A stretch of DNA of 34,317 nucleotides from Crenarchaeota archaeon 13_1_40CM_3_52_10 (GCA_001918765.1 MNGO01000070.1:1-34317), one strand, 5' to 3'. Positions 17,395-25,871 are shown, counted from the stretch's first letter. Notes: generated by a model not told the origin, from the sequence alone. Numbers and translations: made by a program.

Positions 17395-18965
17395 CCCAAG
17401 AGCCGAATGATCGAACCTACAGTACGGTCCGGCTTCGACCCTGTCGCATGGATTCTGATGACCTTGAGCTTCATAGATCGTCCCAAGAGTTCTTTTCCAA
17501 TCGCCACACCATATTCTCCCTCGGAAACCAGAAAAACCAGTTTCGGCGATAATCGTTTGACCCATTCGGCCACTTGCATGGCTCGCTGGTCGTACATTAT
17601 CGGGTCGCGACTGTCGAAGCTCTCGGTCTGCGCTAGCGGAAAAGTCTCGTCCAGCTCCATTGGCGCAGGCCCAAAGGGGATCGTGTAGAAGCAGATGGAC
17701 ACGTTCGACCTGTTTGCAAGCTTGCTAACTATGGGGAGGTTGCGAGGGTCCTCGTGATAGGGTCTCCTCCATCTACCGGGTAAGAGAACGACCGCCTTTC
17801 CTCTTTCTACTGGGACCCGAAGCCTCCTTGCACTGTAACGGACCATCTCGGGTCTGTGATCGCTGGCCTCGCCGAAATGGGAGATTCCACGAGGCTTGAC
17901 AGTGGGCGTAAACTGTTCCAGAAATGGGGAATGTTGAATGATCTTTGCCAGGAACTTCTTGAAAGCTGGGTTGGCGTAAGCACGATGCTCGAGAAGATCC
18001 CACAAATGGCCCTTTCTTATCGCTTCTCGGATCCTGCGTAGCTCTGAGCAGCAGGCGAGAAGATTGTGTTTCGACAAGAGTTGCTCTCTCTCAGTTGTGT
18101 CGAGATGTCTCATCTCTTCAGGGTTGATGTTGTCGCAGATCTTGCACATGCAGGCGAATTCCTCGATCTCGGCCAGTTCCTGGGTGCCATCAGAAGTGAG
18201 GTACCTGCCCGTCCGAGCATAAAGCGCGTAGGCAGCTGAATCGAACATGTCACAGCCGAGAGCGACTATGAATGGGAACATGGCAGGGTGGCCCGCGCCG
18301 AAAAGGTGCAAAGGGCGGGAGTGAGGGAGACCCTTCTTAGCAGCGACTATCATGTCCACTAGAACGTCGAACCGCTGCGCCTCCATCAATTCCGTAGGAC
18401 TGCCTAGCGCATAAATTGAGAATGGTCGCTTTCCCATCTCTACGGCGGACCGTCCGACCTCTTTGATGTGGACTCCGCCCTGGACCGGACCCACCCAGAG
18501 GATATCTGTCCGTTTGATTCTCTTTAGAGCCTCATCTGCCCTCCGAACCGTCTCGTCAACAGTCCATCCCGCTCGCCTTGCATCGCTGTGAAAGCCAGTG
18601 GGAAAATCAAGAATCACTCCAATATCAGTGTCAATCTTTTCCTGGTAAGCAACGATCTCTGCGGGCTTCACGCCGACATGGCCGTACTCAAGAATCTGGT
18701 AGGCCCCAGAATCTGTGGCCACCGTCTCTTTGAAACCCAGGGTCCCATGCACATCTTTCGGCAGTTGGCCCGGTCGGCCCCTCTTCAACAGGTAAGCATT
18801 GGTCATTATCGCTCTGATGCCCGACTCAAGATAGAATTTCGGATCGAGAACCGGGCGGTTCGGGTCCACGACCGGAAACATGTGGGGTGTTTGAAAGCTA
18901 CCGCTCTTGGTGGTCAGTGTTCCAATTCTGGCGAGAAGATCCTTGCCGTGTACCTGAAAGGACAA
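17391..18965 (-). CDS. tgtA: Archaeosine tRNA-guanine transglycosylase with C-terminal DUF5591-like region
   Basis: 'DSGAYQILEYG', 'GPVQGGVHIKEVGRSA', 'FGAGHPAMFPF' and a 'CMCKIC' zinc-site motif. C-terminal 'PFGPAPMELDETFPLAQTE' is reminiscent of DUF5591. Confidence 0.92.
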   Translation of the reverse strand: MSFQVHGKDLLARIGTLTTKSGSFQTPHMFPVVDPNRPVLDPKFYLESGIRAIMTNAYLLKRGRPGQLPKDVHGTLGFKETVATDSGAYQILEYGHVGVKPAEIVAYQEKIDTDIGVILDFPTGFHSDARRAGWTVDETVRRADEALKRIKRTDILWVGPVQGGVHIKEVGRSAVEMGKRPFSIYALGSPTELMEAQRFDVLVDMIVAAKKGLPHSRPLHLFGAGHPAMFPFIVALGCDMFDSAAYALYARTGRYLTSDGTQELAEIEEFACMCKICDNINPEEMRHLDTTEREQLLSKHNLLACCSELRRIREAIRKGHLWDLLEHRAYANPAFKKFLAKIIQHSPFLEQFTPTVKPRGISHFGEASDHRPEMVRYSARRLRVPVERGKAVVLLPGRWRRPYHEDPRNLPIVSKLANRSNVSICFYTIPFGPAPMELDETFPLAQTESFDSRDPIMYDQRAMQVAEWVKRLSPKLVFLVSEGEYGVAIGKELLGRSMKLKVIRIHATGSKPDRTVGSIIRLLG

Positions 18966-18973
18966 AACGGGAT

Positions 18974-19375
18974 TTAGGCCTTGACGCCTTTTTCCCTCAT
19001 GAACTCGTCAAAGACTCTCTGAACCCGCTCCGCGGCAGGACCAGTGCCCTCGATAATTCCCCTCTCGTTAACCCGTATCCTATCCATGACAACTATCACG
19101 CCTGCTTCATCCATCACCCGTACCATTCTTGGGAAAACACGTTCAAGCCTCTCACCAAGGCTCTGAAGATCAAACGGTTTCTCAAAACTAGATATCTGGA
19201 CAATCGTGTCCCCGTTCAGGAAGACCTTGTGAATATCTCCTGCATCCGACTTCGCATTCGTGAGACAGACGCTAAGGGTTTCCGTATCAACCCCCGTCAG
19301 AGTGCCGATGAAAGTCTTCCCCTGCGTGGTCAAAACGCTGACGTGCTTTTGGAGAAGATTTGAGAGTTCCTCCAT
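18974..19375 (-). CDS. Lsm/Sm-like RNA-binding protein with C-terminal extension
   Basis: 'LLQKHVSVLTTQGKTFIGTLTGVDTETLSVCLTNA...KVFLNGDTIVQI' has Sm1/Sm2-like patterns; about 60 extra residues at the C-terminus. Confidence 0.85.
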   Translation of the reverse strand: MEELSNLLQKHVSVLTTQGKTFIGTLTGVDTETLSVCLTNAKSDAGDIHKVFLNGDTIVQISSFEKPFDLQSLGERLERVFPRMVRVMDEAGVIVVMDRIRVNERGIIEGTGPAAERVQRVFDEFMREKGVKA

Positions 19376-19442
19376 GAACTTACGACCCGCGGTCGAAGAC
19401 AGTTATTCCAGCACCCTCGAACCGAGCTGACCGGGAGACCCG

Positions 19443-19667
19443 CTATATCACCTTTGGTTCAGATGCGGTCGTTCTCGGCATCTTCAGCTCTGCCACGATA
19501 GCCCTAGCTTCCCTCGCGTCTTTAGCAGAGGTGAGGATGGCCAGCTCGAGAATCTCAAATCGTCGCGAGCACTGAGAACACGTCTTGCTCTTGTTCCTGG
19601 AATCAGCAATCTGATAGGTCTGGCAACGCGGGCATTTGATAATCCAGAACCTCTTTCTCTCAGTCAT
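19443..19667 (-). CDS. Zinc-ribbon protein, DUF1922-like
   Basis: 'WIIKCPRCQTYQIADSRNKSKTCSQCSRRF' has CxxC...CxxC. The track ORF starts at 19709; the internal Met (MTERKRFW) at 19667 is more likely. Confidence 0.75.
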   Translation of the reverse strand: MTERKRFWIIKCPRCQTYQIADSRNKSKTCSQCSRRFEILELAILTSAKDAREARAIVAELKMPRTTASEPKVI

Positions 19668-20233
19668 AGCGTTCTCTCCAACTCTAACGGATCGTATCGA
19701 GCAAGCCAATTTACTACTCCAGACCTACCGGTTTTCCCTCTCGACAAAGCACGTAACGCTGCCCTGTAAACTGCCGGGGCCGATTTTCGAGTGGTGTCAA
19801 TCTCATACACTCTCCGGGGTCCCAGTAGCGAGCGAGACTCATGGAGAGATACGTCTAATATCTCAGCTTCTGTGTTTTCCCATGATTTTCTTTTCGTCCA
19901 CCCTCTCGCGCGCAAGCGCCTATACAGGACCATTGGGTCTAGGCGAAGTACGAAGGCTAATTTCACTGAGGATGTCGGGAGAAATCTTCCAATCAAGTGA
20001 GTTGGCAAAACTATTCCCTCGGATGATCGTGACAACGCCTCCAACCGCCTTCGAAGCTTTTCTTCATCGACAACATAGGTTTTCCTAGCTCTGTCAAAGC
20101 GAGTGTAGAGCTCTTCTTTCCTTACCAGATGGCTAAGTTCGATCAGCTTGAAACCTGATTTCTGGGAGAGTTTCCTGGCCAGTGTGGTTTTTCCGACTCC
20201 GGGTGTTCCGGTTATGAGTATGATGTTGGCCAA
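19664..20233 (-). CDS. AK6/Fap7-type adenylate kinase (P-loop)
   Basis: 'MANIILITGTPGVGKTTLARKLSQKSGFKLIELSHLV...YVVDEEKLRRRLEAL'. Confidence 0.9.
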   Translation of the reverse strand: MANIILITGTPGVGKTTLARKLSQKSGFKLIELSHLVRKEELYTRFDRARKTYVVDEEKLRRRLEALSRSSEGIVLPTHLIGRFLPTSSVKLAFVLRLDPMVLYRRLRARGWTKRKSWENTEAEILDVSLHESRSLLGPRRVYEIDTTRKSAPAVYRAALRALSRGKTGRSGVVNWLARYDPLELERTL

Positions 20234-20246
20234 GTTTGTGGTCTAG

Positions 20247-20357
20247 TGCTCCGGCCGGGACATTCAGGCTCTTTAGAGCCTTTTGAACCCGGGTCGCCGG
20301 ATCGAGAGTCCGGCATACTCTCGGCCAAACTTGTGGACCGGGCTATACTACCGGAGC
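20247..20357 (-). tRNA. tRNA-Glu (CTC), interrupted by candidate introns in the D-loop and T-loop
   Basis: Precursor on the minus strand: GCTCCGGTAGTATAGCCCGGTC[CACAAGTTTGGCCGAG]AGTATGCCGGACTCTCGATCCGGCGACCCGGGTTCAAA[AGGCTCTAAAGAGCCTGAATG]TCCCGGCCGGAGCA. Acceptor 7 bp (GCTCCGG/CCGGAGC), D stem GTAT/GTAT with G-U pairs, anticodon stem CCGGA/TCCGG around CT-CTC-GA, T stem CCGGG/CCCGG. Spliced length 74 nt. Confidence 0.88.
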
Positions 20358-20444
20358 ACAGGCTCCCAGAAAATAAGTTTCAGTTAAGGATTGTCGTTTT
20401 TCCGAACCTCACATGCGCCATTCACACTGGACATTTGCCCGGAA

Positions 20445-20663
20445 TCAACCCACATAGTGACGCAATAGACGCGGCACGATGAACAACAAAAGCACGAAAA
20501 TTATCGTTGCTGCTAGTGCAATCTTTTGCCGGTTTGTTAGCGTTTTTCCAGTCGGTGGGTGACTGGGTGGGGCGTAGGTAGGTGGAATTGAGTTGAAAGT
20601 AGCAAGGCTGACCCGTCCTTGGCATCGCCCCTTACGTGCCGAATCGGTTAAGGTAGCGCGCAA
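20445..20663 (-). CDS. Possible small tail-anchored membrane protein (start uncertain)
   Basis: 72 aa from a TTG; Pro-rich linker then 'KIALAATIIFVLLLFIVPRLLRHYVG', a single C-terminal TM. The track ORF runs to 20825, overlapping the thermosome gene. Confidence 0.4.
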   Translation of the reverse strand: MRATLTDSARKGRCQGRVSLATFNSIPPTYAPPSHPPTGKTLTNRQKIALAATIIFVLLLFIVPRLLRHYVG

Positions 20664-20766
20664 GAGCAGGACCTTGATATGAGAGACGAGAAGGGGGTGA
20701 AGACGGCCATTAGCCTCCCATGGCGAAGGCACTCGGTGGCAGGTAGATTTCTTGGTTATCGGATGG

Positions 20767-22383
20767 CTAATCTGGAGGCGGACCGCCTTTCGGTGGCGGA
20801 GGCGGCTTAGCCGCCGCGATAACATCGTCGATTCTCAGGATCATGGATGCGACTTCTACTGCAGATCCGATTGCGTGCTCCTTGACCTTAACCGGCTCCA
20901 ATACTCCTTCCTTCCACATGTCAGAAACTTCACCGGTATGAACGTTGATTCCACTCCAAAGGCCCTTGTTTTCGTGAGCTGCTCGTAGAGCTACCAGGAT
21001 GTCGATTTGTTCGAGGCCTGCGTTGTCTGAGAGGGTCCGCGGAATCGATTCCAGCGAATCGGCGAACGCCTCAACGGCCAACTGCTCTCTTCCTCCGATC
21101 TTCGGCGCGAGATCGCGAATTCTCTTCGCCAGCTCGATTTCAATTGCACCGCCCCCTGCGACTATCTTGTTCTTCTTGACAACATCAATGACGACTGAGA
21201 GGGCGTCCTTGAGGGCTCTCTCCGCTTCGTCAACAAGCCTTTCCAGGCCCGCTCTAATTAGGATGCTGACGGACTTCGGGTCCTTTGCATCCTCGATGAA
21301 GACCATTTTGTCGTCGCCTACCTTTCGCTCTTCAACAAGACCCGCGAATCCGAGGTCGGCGCTGCGAATGTCTTCCAAGTTGGTGATTATTCGGGCGCCT
21401 GTTGCTCTCGACAACTTCTCGATGTCCGACTTTTTGATTCTCCTAGCAGCCAGTATTCCGTTTTTGGCCATGAATGATTGAGCTACCTCGTCGATCCCCT
21501 TTTGGCAGAGAACAACGTTTGCGCCAGACTTTTTGACCTTCTCAACCATGTCTTTCATCAGCTTTGTCTCCTCGTCGAGGAAGGATTGCATCTGCTGCGG
21601 GTTGCTGATCTTGATCTCAGCGCTAAACTCGGTCTTCTCAATCTCCAGCGGCGTGTCCAAGAGTGCGATCTTCGCCTTCTCAATTCTCTTCGGCATGCCC
21701 GGATGGACGACCTCCTTGTCTACAATGACGCCCTTGATCAGCTCGGTGTCTAGGAGGCTCTTGCCTTCCTTTTTCACTAGCTGAATATTCTCTATATCGG
21801 CAAAGAAAGCGTCGCCTCTTTTCTCAATAACGTAGTTGACTGCGTCAACCGCGATATTCGCAAAGTGTTCCGTAGCCCCCCCAAGGGATTTCCCGCGCAT
21901 CGCGGTTACAGCAATCTTCCGAAGGATCTCGGTGTCTTTCAGGTCAACGGGTTTTCCGAGTTCGTTCAGAATCTCGCGCGCCTTCTCAGCGGCCTTTTTG
22001 AAACCGGCATTAATCACGGTCGGATGCAAACCCTTGTCGAGCAAGAGCTCCGCCCTTTTCAGTAGCTCACCGGCAAGAACGACAACAGATGTGGTTCCAT
22101 CCCCCACTTCATCATCTTGGGTCTTAGCTATCTCAACAAGCATCTTGGCAGCTGGATGCTGAACATCTAACTCGTCAAGTACGGTGGCTCCATCGCTTGT
22201 CACGGTAACGTCGCCGAGACTGTCGACAAGCATCTTGTCCATACCCCTCGGCCCGAGGGTCGTCTTGACAACTTCAGAAACGATTCTTGCGGCACTAATA
22301 TTGCTCCTCTGAGCGTCCTTCCCACGATTACGATTAGAGCCTTCTTTCAGAATCAGGATAGGTTGGTTAGTAAGATACGACAT
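20767..22383 (-). CDS. ths: Thermosome subunit (group II chaperonin)
   Basis: '[50 protein letters not shown]' and '[19 protein letters not shown]'. Confidence 0.98.
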   Translation of the reverse strand: MSYLTNQPILILKEGSNRNRGKDAQRSNISAARIVSEVVKTTLGPRGMDKMLVDSLGDVTVTSDGATVLDELDVQHPAAKMLVEIAKTQDDEVGDGTTSVVVLAGELLKRAELLLDKGLHPTVINAGFKKAAEKAREILNELGKPVDLKDTEILRKIAVTAMRGKSLGGATEHFANIAVDAVNYVIEKRGDAFFADIENIQLVKKEGKSLLDTELIKGVIVDKEVVHPGMPKRIEKAKIALLDTPLEIEKTEFSAEIKISNPQQMQSFLDEETKLMKDMVEKVKKSGANVVLCQKGIDEVAQSFMAKNGILAARRIKKSDIEKLSRATGARIITNLEDIRSADLGFAGLVEERKVGDDKMVFIEDAKDPKSVSILIRAGLERLVDEAERALKDALSVVIDVVKKNKIVAGGGAIEIELAKRIRDLAPKIGGREQLAVEAFADSLESIPRTLSDNAGLEQIDILVALRAAHENKGLWSGINVHTGEVSDMWKEGVLEPVKVKEHAIGSAVEVASMILRIDDVIAAAKPPPPPKGGPPPD

Positions 22384-22423
22384 TTACTCTTAGCACTCGG
22401 AAAGAGGGACCGGCGGAGTTGCG

Positions 22424-22435
22424 AATAAAAACCTT
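22424..22435 (-). promoter_or_regulatory. Candidate TATA box for the thermosome gene
   Basis: Minus strand 'AAGGTTTTTATT', about 45 nt upstream of the thermosome start. Confidence 0.4.
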
Positions 22436-22461
22436 ATCTCTACTGTGGGCGAGTTTTCGGG

Positions 22462-22683
22462 CTATTCCTTCTGTATGCGCTTAACAGCGAGACGGATATC
22501 CTCCGATCTCACTGTTTTCCGCCCCGCGTGCGTTGCTAGTTCCAGAGCTTCCTTTCCCACTCGGATGGCAAACTCTTCAACCACCTTTCTGAGTTCTTCC
22601 GCCGCATCGTCCCCTATTCGCCCGGCCCCGCCTCGTTTTATGAGCCGATGCACTGCAGCGGTTGATATCTCGCTCTCTCCCAA
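22462..22683 (-). CDS. Archaeal histone
   Basis: 73 aa: 'STAAVHRLIKRGGAGRIGDDAAEELRKVVEEFAIRVGKEALELATHAGRKTVRSEDIRLAVKRIQ'. Confidence 0.95.
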   Translation of the reverse strand: MGESEISTAAVHRLIKRGGAGRIGDDAAEELRKVVEEFAIRVGKEALELATHAGRKTVRSEDIRLAVKRIQKE

Positions 22684-22755
22684 GGATGGGACCGATTTCG
22701 GTTCCCAAACCAGAGTATAAAAGCGTTAGTCGAACGAGCCGGCGCTTTCGCGCCA

Positions 22756-22767
22756 ATATTTAAAAGT
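22756..22767 (+). promoter_or_regulatory. Candidate TATA box for the S17e gene
   Basis: 'AATATTTAAAAG' about 40-45 nt upstream of the GTG start. Confidence 0.5.
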
Positions 22768-22804
22768 CCACCAAAGGGCTCGCGGTCCTCTCGGATGTGC
22801 TAGC

Positions 22805-23047
22805 GTGGGAAAAGTTCGGATAGCCGCGGTCAAGAAAGTATCGAGAGAACTGGTCGCCCGGTATCCGGACAAGTTCAGCAAGAATTATGAAGAAAATAAG
22901 GTGGCCCTAGCCACACTTGTCGATGCGAGAACTAAGCGGCTTAGAAACAGGATCGTCGGCTACGTTACGCGGCTAAAGATAGTTGAAGAGAGGCGCGCTG
23001 CAGCACCAGGCGAAGTTGGACCCGAAGGACCAGACGACCAAGCATAG
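22805..23047 (+). CDS. rps17e: 30S ribosomal protein S17e
   Basis: 'MGKVRIAAVKKVSRELVARYPDKFSKNYEENKVAL...TKRLRNRIVGYVTRL'. Confidence 0.93.
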   Translation: MGKVRIAAVKKVSRELVARYPDKFSKNYEENKVALATLVDARTKRLRNRIVGYVTRLKIVEERRAAAPGEVGPEGPDDQA

Positions 23048-23068
23048 CACAGTTGGCCTAGCAGCCTC

Positions 23069-23920
23069 TTGGAAGCTCACTCTTCCCAAGGCTATTCGAT
23101 CGTCGGTGGCAGAATACCTATTCTTGTCACGCTCAAGAAGACATCGGATCTAAACCCGCACGAAGAGACAGTTGCCGAAGACCTGAAGAGACTCGTTGAC
23201 GCTCTGAAAGAAAACCCGGTCTTGCGACACCCAATCATAGCGGACATGAGAACGGGGATCGTTCTCGACGGGACGCACCGGCTGGCCGCGATCAAGCAGC
23301 TAAAGTGCAATTTCATTCCCTCGGCTCTCGTAGACTACGACGATCCCAAAATTGCAATAGAAAGGTGGTTTAGGCAACTTTCAGGATCCAACCTTCAGAG
23401 CCTTGAGAATGACCTCAGGCGACTGAAACCAAAGAACGTGAGTCTTGACGAATGCGAGGAGGGGCTGTCAAAGAGACGATGGTACGCGACGGTCGAGAAA
23501 CTCAAGTCCTATCTGGCGTTCCCGGTTCGTAGTCCAGACCCTTACCAGATGGTCCAAGATTCTCACAATATAGAAATCGCTGCTCGAAAACAGGGCGTTA
23601 GAATTACCTATCAAGACAACAAGGATATGGAAGCAACAGACTCAGAGAGTCTTGTCATGTCAACTATCAAGATAGAGAAAAAAGAGGTCGTAGAGACCGT
23701 TATGAAAGGAAAGTTGTTCCCTCCGAAATCTACCCGCCACCTTGTTCCCTCAAGGCCTTTGGGAGGAGGCGTCCCCGTCGATTGGCTAAGAGGTTCTGAT
23801 TTTTCTGAGGCACAGTCCCGATATCAGGAATACATTCAATCTAGGAAGGTTAAACGGCTACCTGAAGGATCACGGGTCGGTAGCAGGCGTTACTTGGAAG
23901 AGGTTTTCTTGTTTGAATGA
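23069..23920 (+). CDS. ParB/Srx-fold protein, SerK-like (possible free-serine kinase)
   Basis: TTG start; 'LVDALKENPVLRHPIIADMRTGIVLDGTHRLAAIKQL' is a ParB-like core with DGTHR. Confidence 0.7.
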   Translation: MEAHSSQGYSIVGGRIPILVTLKKTSDLNPHEETVAEDLKRLVDALKENPVLRHPIIADMRTGIVLDGTHRLAAIKQLKCNFIPSALVDYDDPKIAIERWFRQLSGSNLQSLENDLRRLKPKNVSLDECEEGLSKRRWYATVEKLKSYLAFPVRSPDPYQMVQDSHNIEIAARKQGVRITYQDNKDMEATDSESLVMSTIKIEKKEVVETVMKGKLFPPKSTRHLVPSRPLGGGVPVDWLRGSDFSEAQSRYQEYIQSRKVKRLPEGSRVGSRRYLEEVFLFE

Positions 23921-24230
23921 AGCCGCGACCATTCCAGTTGAACTCGTGCCGGTGAAGCTAATCGGAGTTCTCGGCTCGGCAGCCGGAAACCGGGAAATAG
24001 TGCTGCCGGCCCCGAATGTCTTAACCGTCCAAGAACTAATCTCTACGTTATTGAATACTGTGGGAAACAAGTTTTTCAGAGAACTTTTGGTCGATGCTGG
24101 AACCGAAGATCCCAGATCGAATGTCATCATATTATTGAATGATCAGGACTGCAATATTTTCGATGGGTTAATGACTCAGATCGAGCCCGGGACGAAGGTG
24201 ACGATCATTCCCGTGGCACACGGTGGCTAG
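23913..24230 (+). CDS. MoaD/ThiS/SAMP-like ubiquitin-fold protein
   Basis: Beta-grasp-like sequence ending in GG ('GTKVTIIPVAHGG'); 8-nt overlap with the upstream CDS. Confidence 0.8.
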   Translation: MNEAATIPVELVPVKLIGVLGSAAGNREIVLPAPNVLTVQELISTLLNTVGNKFFRELLVDAGTEDPRSNVIILLNDQDCNIFDGLMTQIEPGTKVTIIPVAHGG

Positions 24231-24421
24231 ACTTCAACTATCTCACATTTTAGTCGCCTGATGACATCGTCAGCGCGTTCCACTTTCACCTTGTGAGTGT
24301 AGAGCTGTCGGGGGGTTCGGAGCTTCAGCTTTACCAAGTCCTTGGTACGCTTCACCCGGCATTCTAAGGCACCCTCTGACAGACTGACGAATTGATCTGT
24401 ACTCGTAATCTCCGACGGCAT
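24227..24421 (-). CDS. rpl38e: 50S ribosomal protein L38e-like
   Basis: 64 aa; 'MPSEITSTDQFVSLSEGALECRVKRTKDLVKLKLRTPRQLYTHKVKVERADDVIRRL' follows the L38e pattern (MPxEI...F, VKI/VKR, KxKxRxxRxLYTxxV). Confidence 0.78.
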   Translation of the reverse strand: MPSEITSTDQFVSLSEGALECRVKRTKDLVKLKLRTPRQLYTHKVKVERADDVIRRLKCEIVEV

Positions 24422-24659
24422 TCTTAGACCCTGAAAGCCCGAGTTAGGCTCTCTAAAAACGGTTCGCCTGTTAGGACTCAGTACTCCAACCGGCTGTCGT
24501 CAACCTATTTTCTAAAACATTCTTCTTCATGGTGACCCCGGGTGGTCGATTTTTCCTACGCCCGTCCTTCACGGCTTCGGCTCTCGTAGCCGCACCAGCG
24601 AGAGAATCCATGAGCTATAATACCACGTAAACCCGATCATCCTGACCGGGGATTCCTGG

Positions 24660-25871
24660 TTGATTCGGATAGGCATCATCGGAAAGACAAATACTGGTAA
24701 AACCACCTTCTTCAACGCGGCGACCTCCAGCACAGCCGAAGTCTCGACCTATCCTTTCACAACAAAGGAACCCAACGTCGCCACAGGCCAAGTCCAGACG
24801 CTCTGTGTTTGTAGAGAACTCGGCCTAAAGGACAGACCGCGCAACTCGACATGTGTAGACGGCTGGCGATTCATACCCGTCGAGGTGCTCGACCTTCCCG
24901 GGCTAATCAAGGGAGCATGGAAAGGCAAAGGGCTTGGAACCCAGTTCCTAAACGTGGTCGCGCAAGCGGATGCCCTCCTCCATGTTGTCGACGCCTCAGG
25001 TAGCATAGACCCCGATGGAAAGATTGCGCACGCTGGAATGGGAAACCCAATACTGGATGTCTACGACATTGAAGAAGAGCTTGTTCTCTGGTTCAAGGTA
25101 TCTGTCGACAGGTCACTACAACGGCTCCGCAAACGACCTCTCAAATCGGGAGGCTACGACAAGGCTCTCGCCAAAGAGCTGGCTGGAATAGGAGTAAAGC
25201 TAGAACATGTAACCGCAGCTCTCAAAGCCGCAAACTTATCCACAAAACACCCGAAAGAGTGGAAGGATGAGGATTCCAGAAAATTCTCGGAAAACATACG
25301 GGTCGCTTCCAAACCAACCTTGATCATCGCCAACAAAATGGACCTCGCCTACTCCGAAAAGAATTTTGAGAAACTACGCGAAGAATTCAGCTCCCAACTC
25401 GTCATCCCAGCTTCTGGCGAAGCAGAACTCGCACTGAAACGAGCTCAAGAGAAAGGCTTCATACAATACGTTCCAGGCGAGGAGACCTTCAGGGTCCTCG
25501 ACGAATCGCGAATATCGAAGGACCAAGCTTGGGCCCTCGCGTATGTCCAGCAAAAGGTATTGACGAAACTCATGAGGACCGGAGTGGAGTTTGCACTCAA
25601 CTCCGCCGTCTTCAAGCTCCTAGGAATGAACGCAGTCTATCCAGTTGAGGACCCGAAAACCTTCTCTGACAAGAAAAGAAACGTCCTACCTGACGTTTTC
25701 CTGGTTCCACGCGAATACACACCGAAAGACCTCGCTAAGGAGATACACTCAGAACTAGCCGCGAAAATGCTCTACGCTATTGATACTCGAGATGGTCTGA
25801 GGTTACCCAACGATTATCTTCTCCGAGATCGCGACGTAATCTCGATCGTCACGGCCGCGCGCAAGAAGTAA
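24660..25871 (+). CDS. YchF/Obg-family translation-associated GTPase
   Basis: TTG start; 'GIIGKTNTGKTTFFNAAT', 'VLDLPGLIKGAWKGKGLGTQFLNVVAQADALLHVVDAS' and C-terminal TGS-like domain. Confidence 0.93.
   Translation: MIRIGIIGKTNTGKTTFFNAATSSTAEVSTYPFTTKEPNVATGQVQTLCVCRELGLKDRPRNSTCVDGWRFIPVEVLDLPGLIKGAWKGKGLGTQFLNVVAQADALLHVVDASGSIDPDGKIAHAGMGNPILDVYDIEEELVLWFKVSVDRSLQRLRKRPLKSGGYDKALAKELAGIGVKLEHVTAALKAANLSTKHPKEWKDEDSRKFSENIRVASKPTLIIANKMDLAYSEKNFEKLREEFSSQLVIPASGEAELALKRAQEKGFIQYVPGEETFRVLDESRISKDQAWALAYVQQKVLTKLMRTGVEFALNSAVFKLLGMNAVYPVEDPKTFSDKKRNVLPDVFLVPREYTPKDLAKEIHSELAAKMLYAIDTRDGLRLPNDYLLRDRDVISIVTAARKK

Noticed and set aside
19376-19442. Possible tRNA-like T-arm ('ctcgaaccgagctgaccgggag')
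   Set aside because: No matching acceptor or anticodon stems found; the gap is too short for an intact tRNA.
20246-20482. 78-aa plus-strand ORF
   Set aside because: It lies antisense over the tRNA-Glu gene and has no protein-family character.
2722-23920. ParA (2722-3516) plus ParB-like protein (23069-23920) as one partition system
   Set aside because: They are about 20 kb apart and the ParB-like protein resembles SerK-type enzymes more than a DNA-binding ParB; no clustered parS-like repeats were seen.
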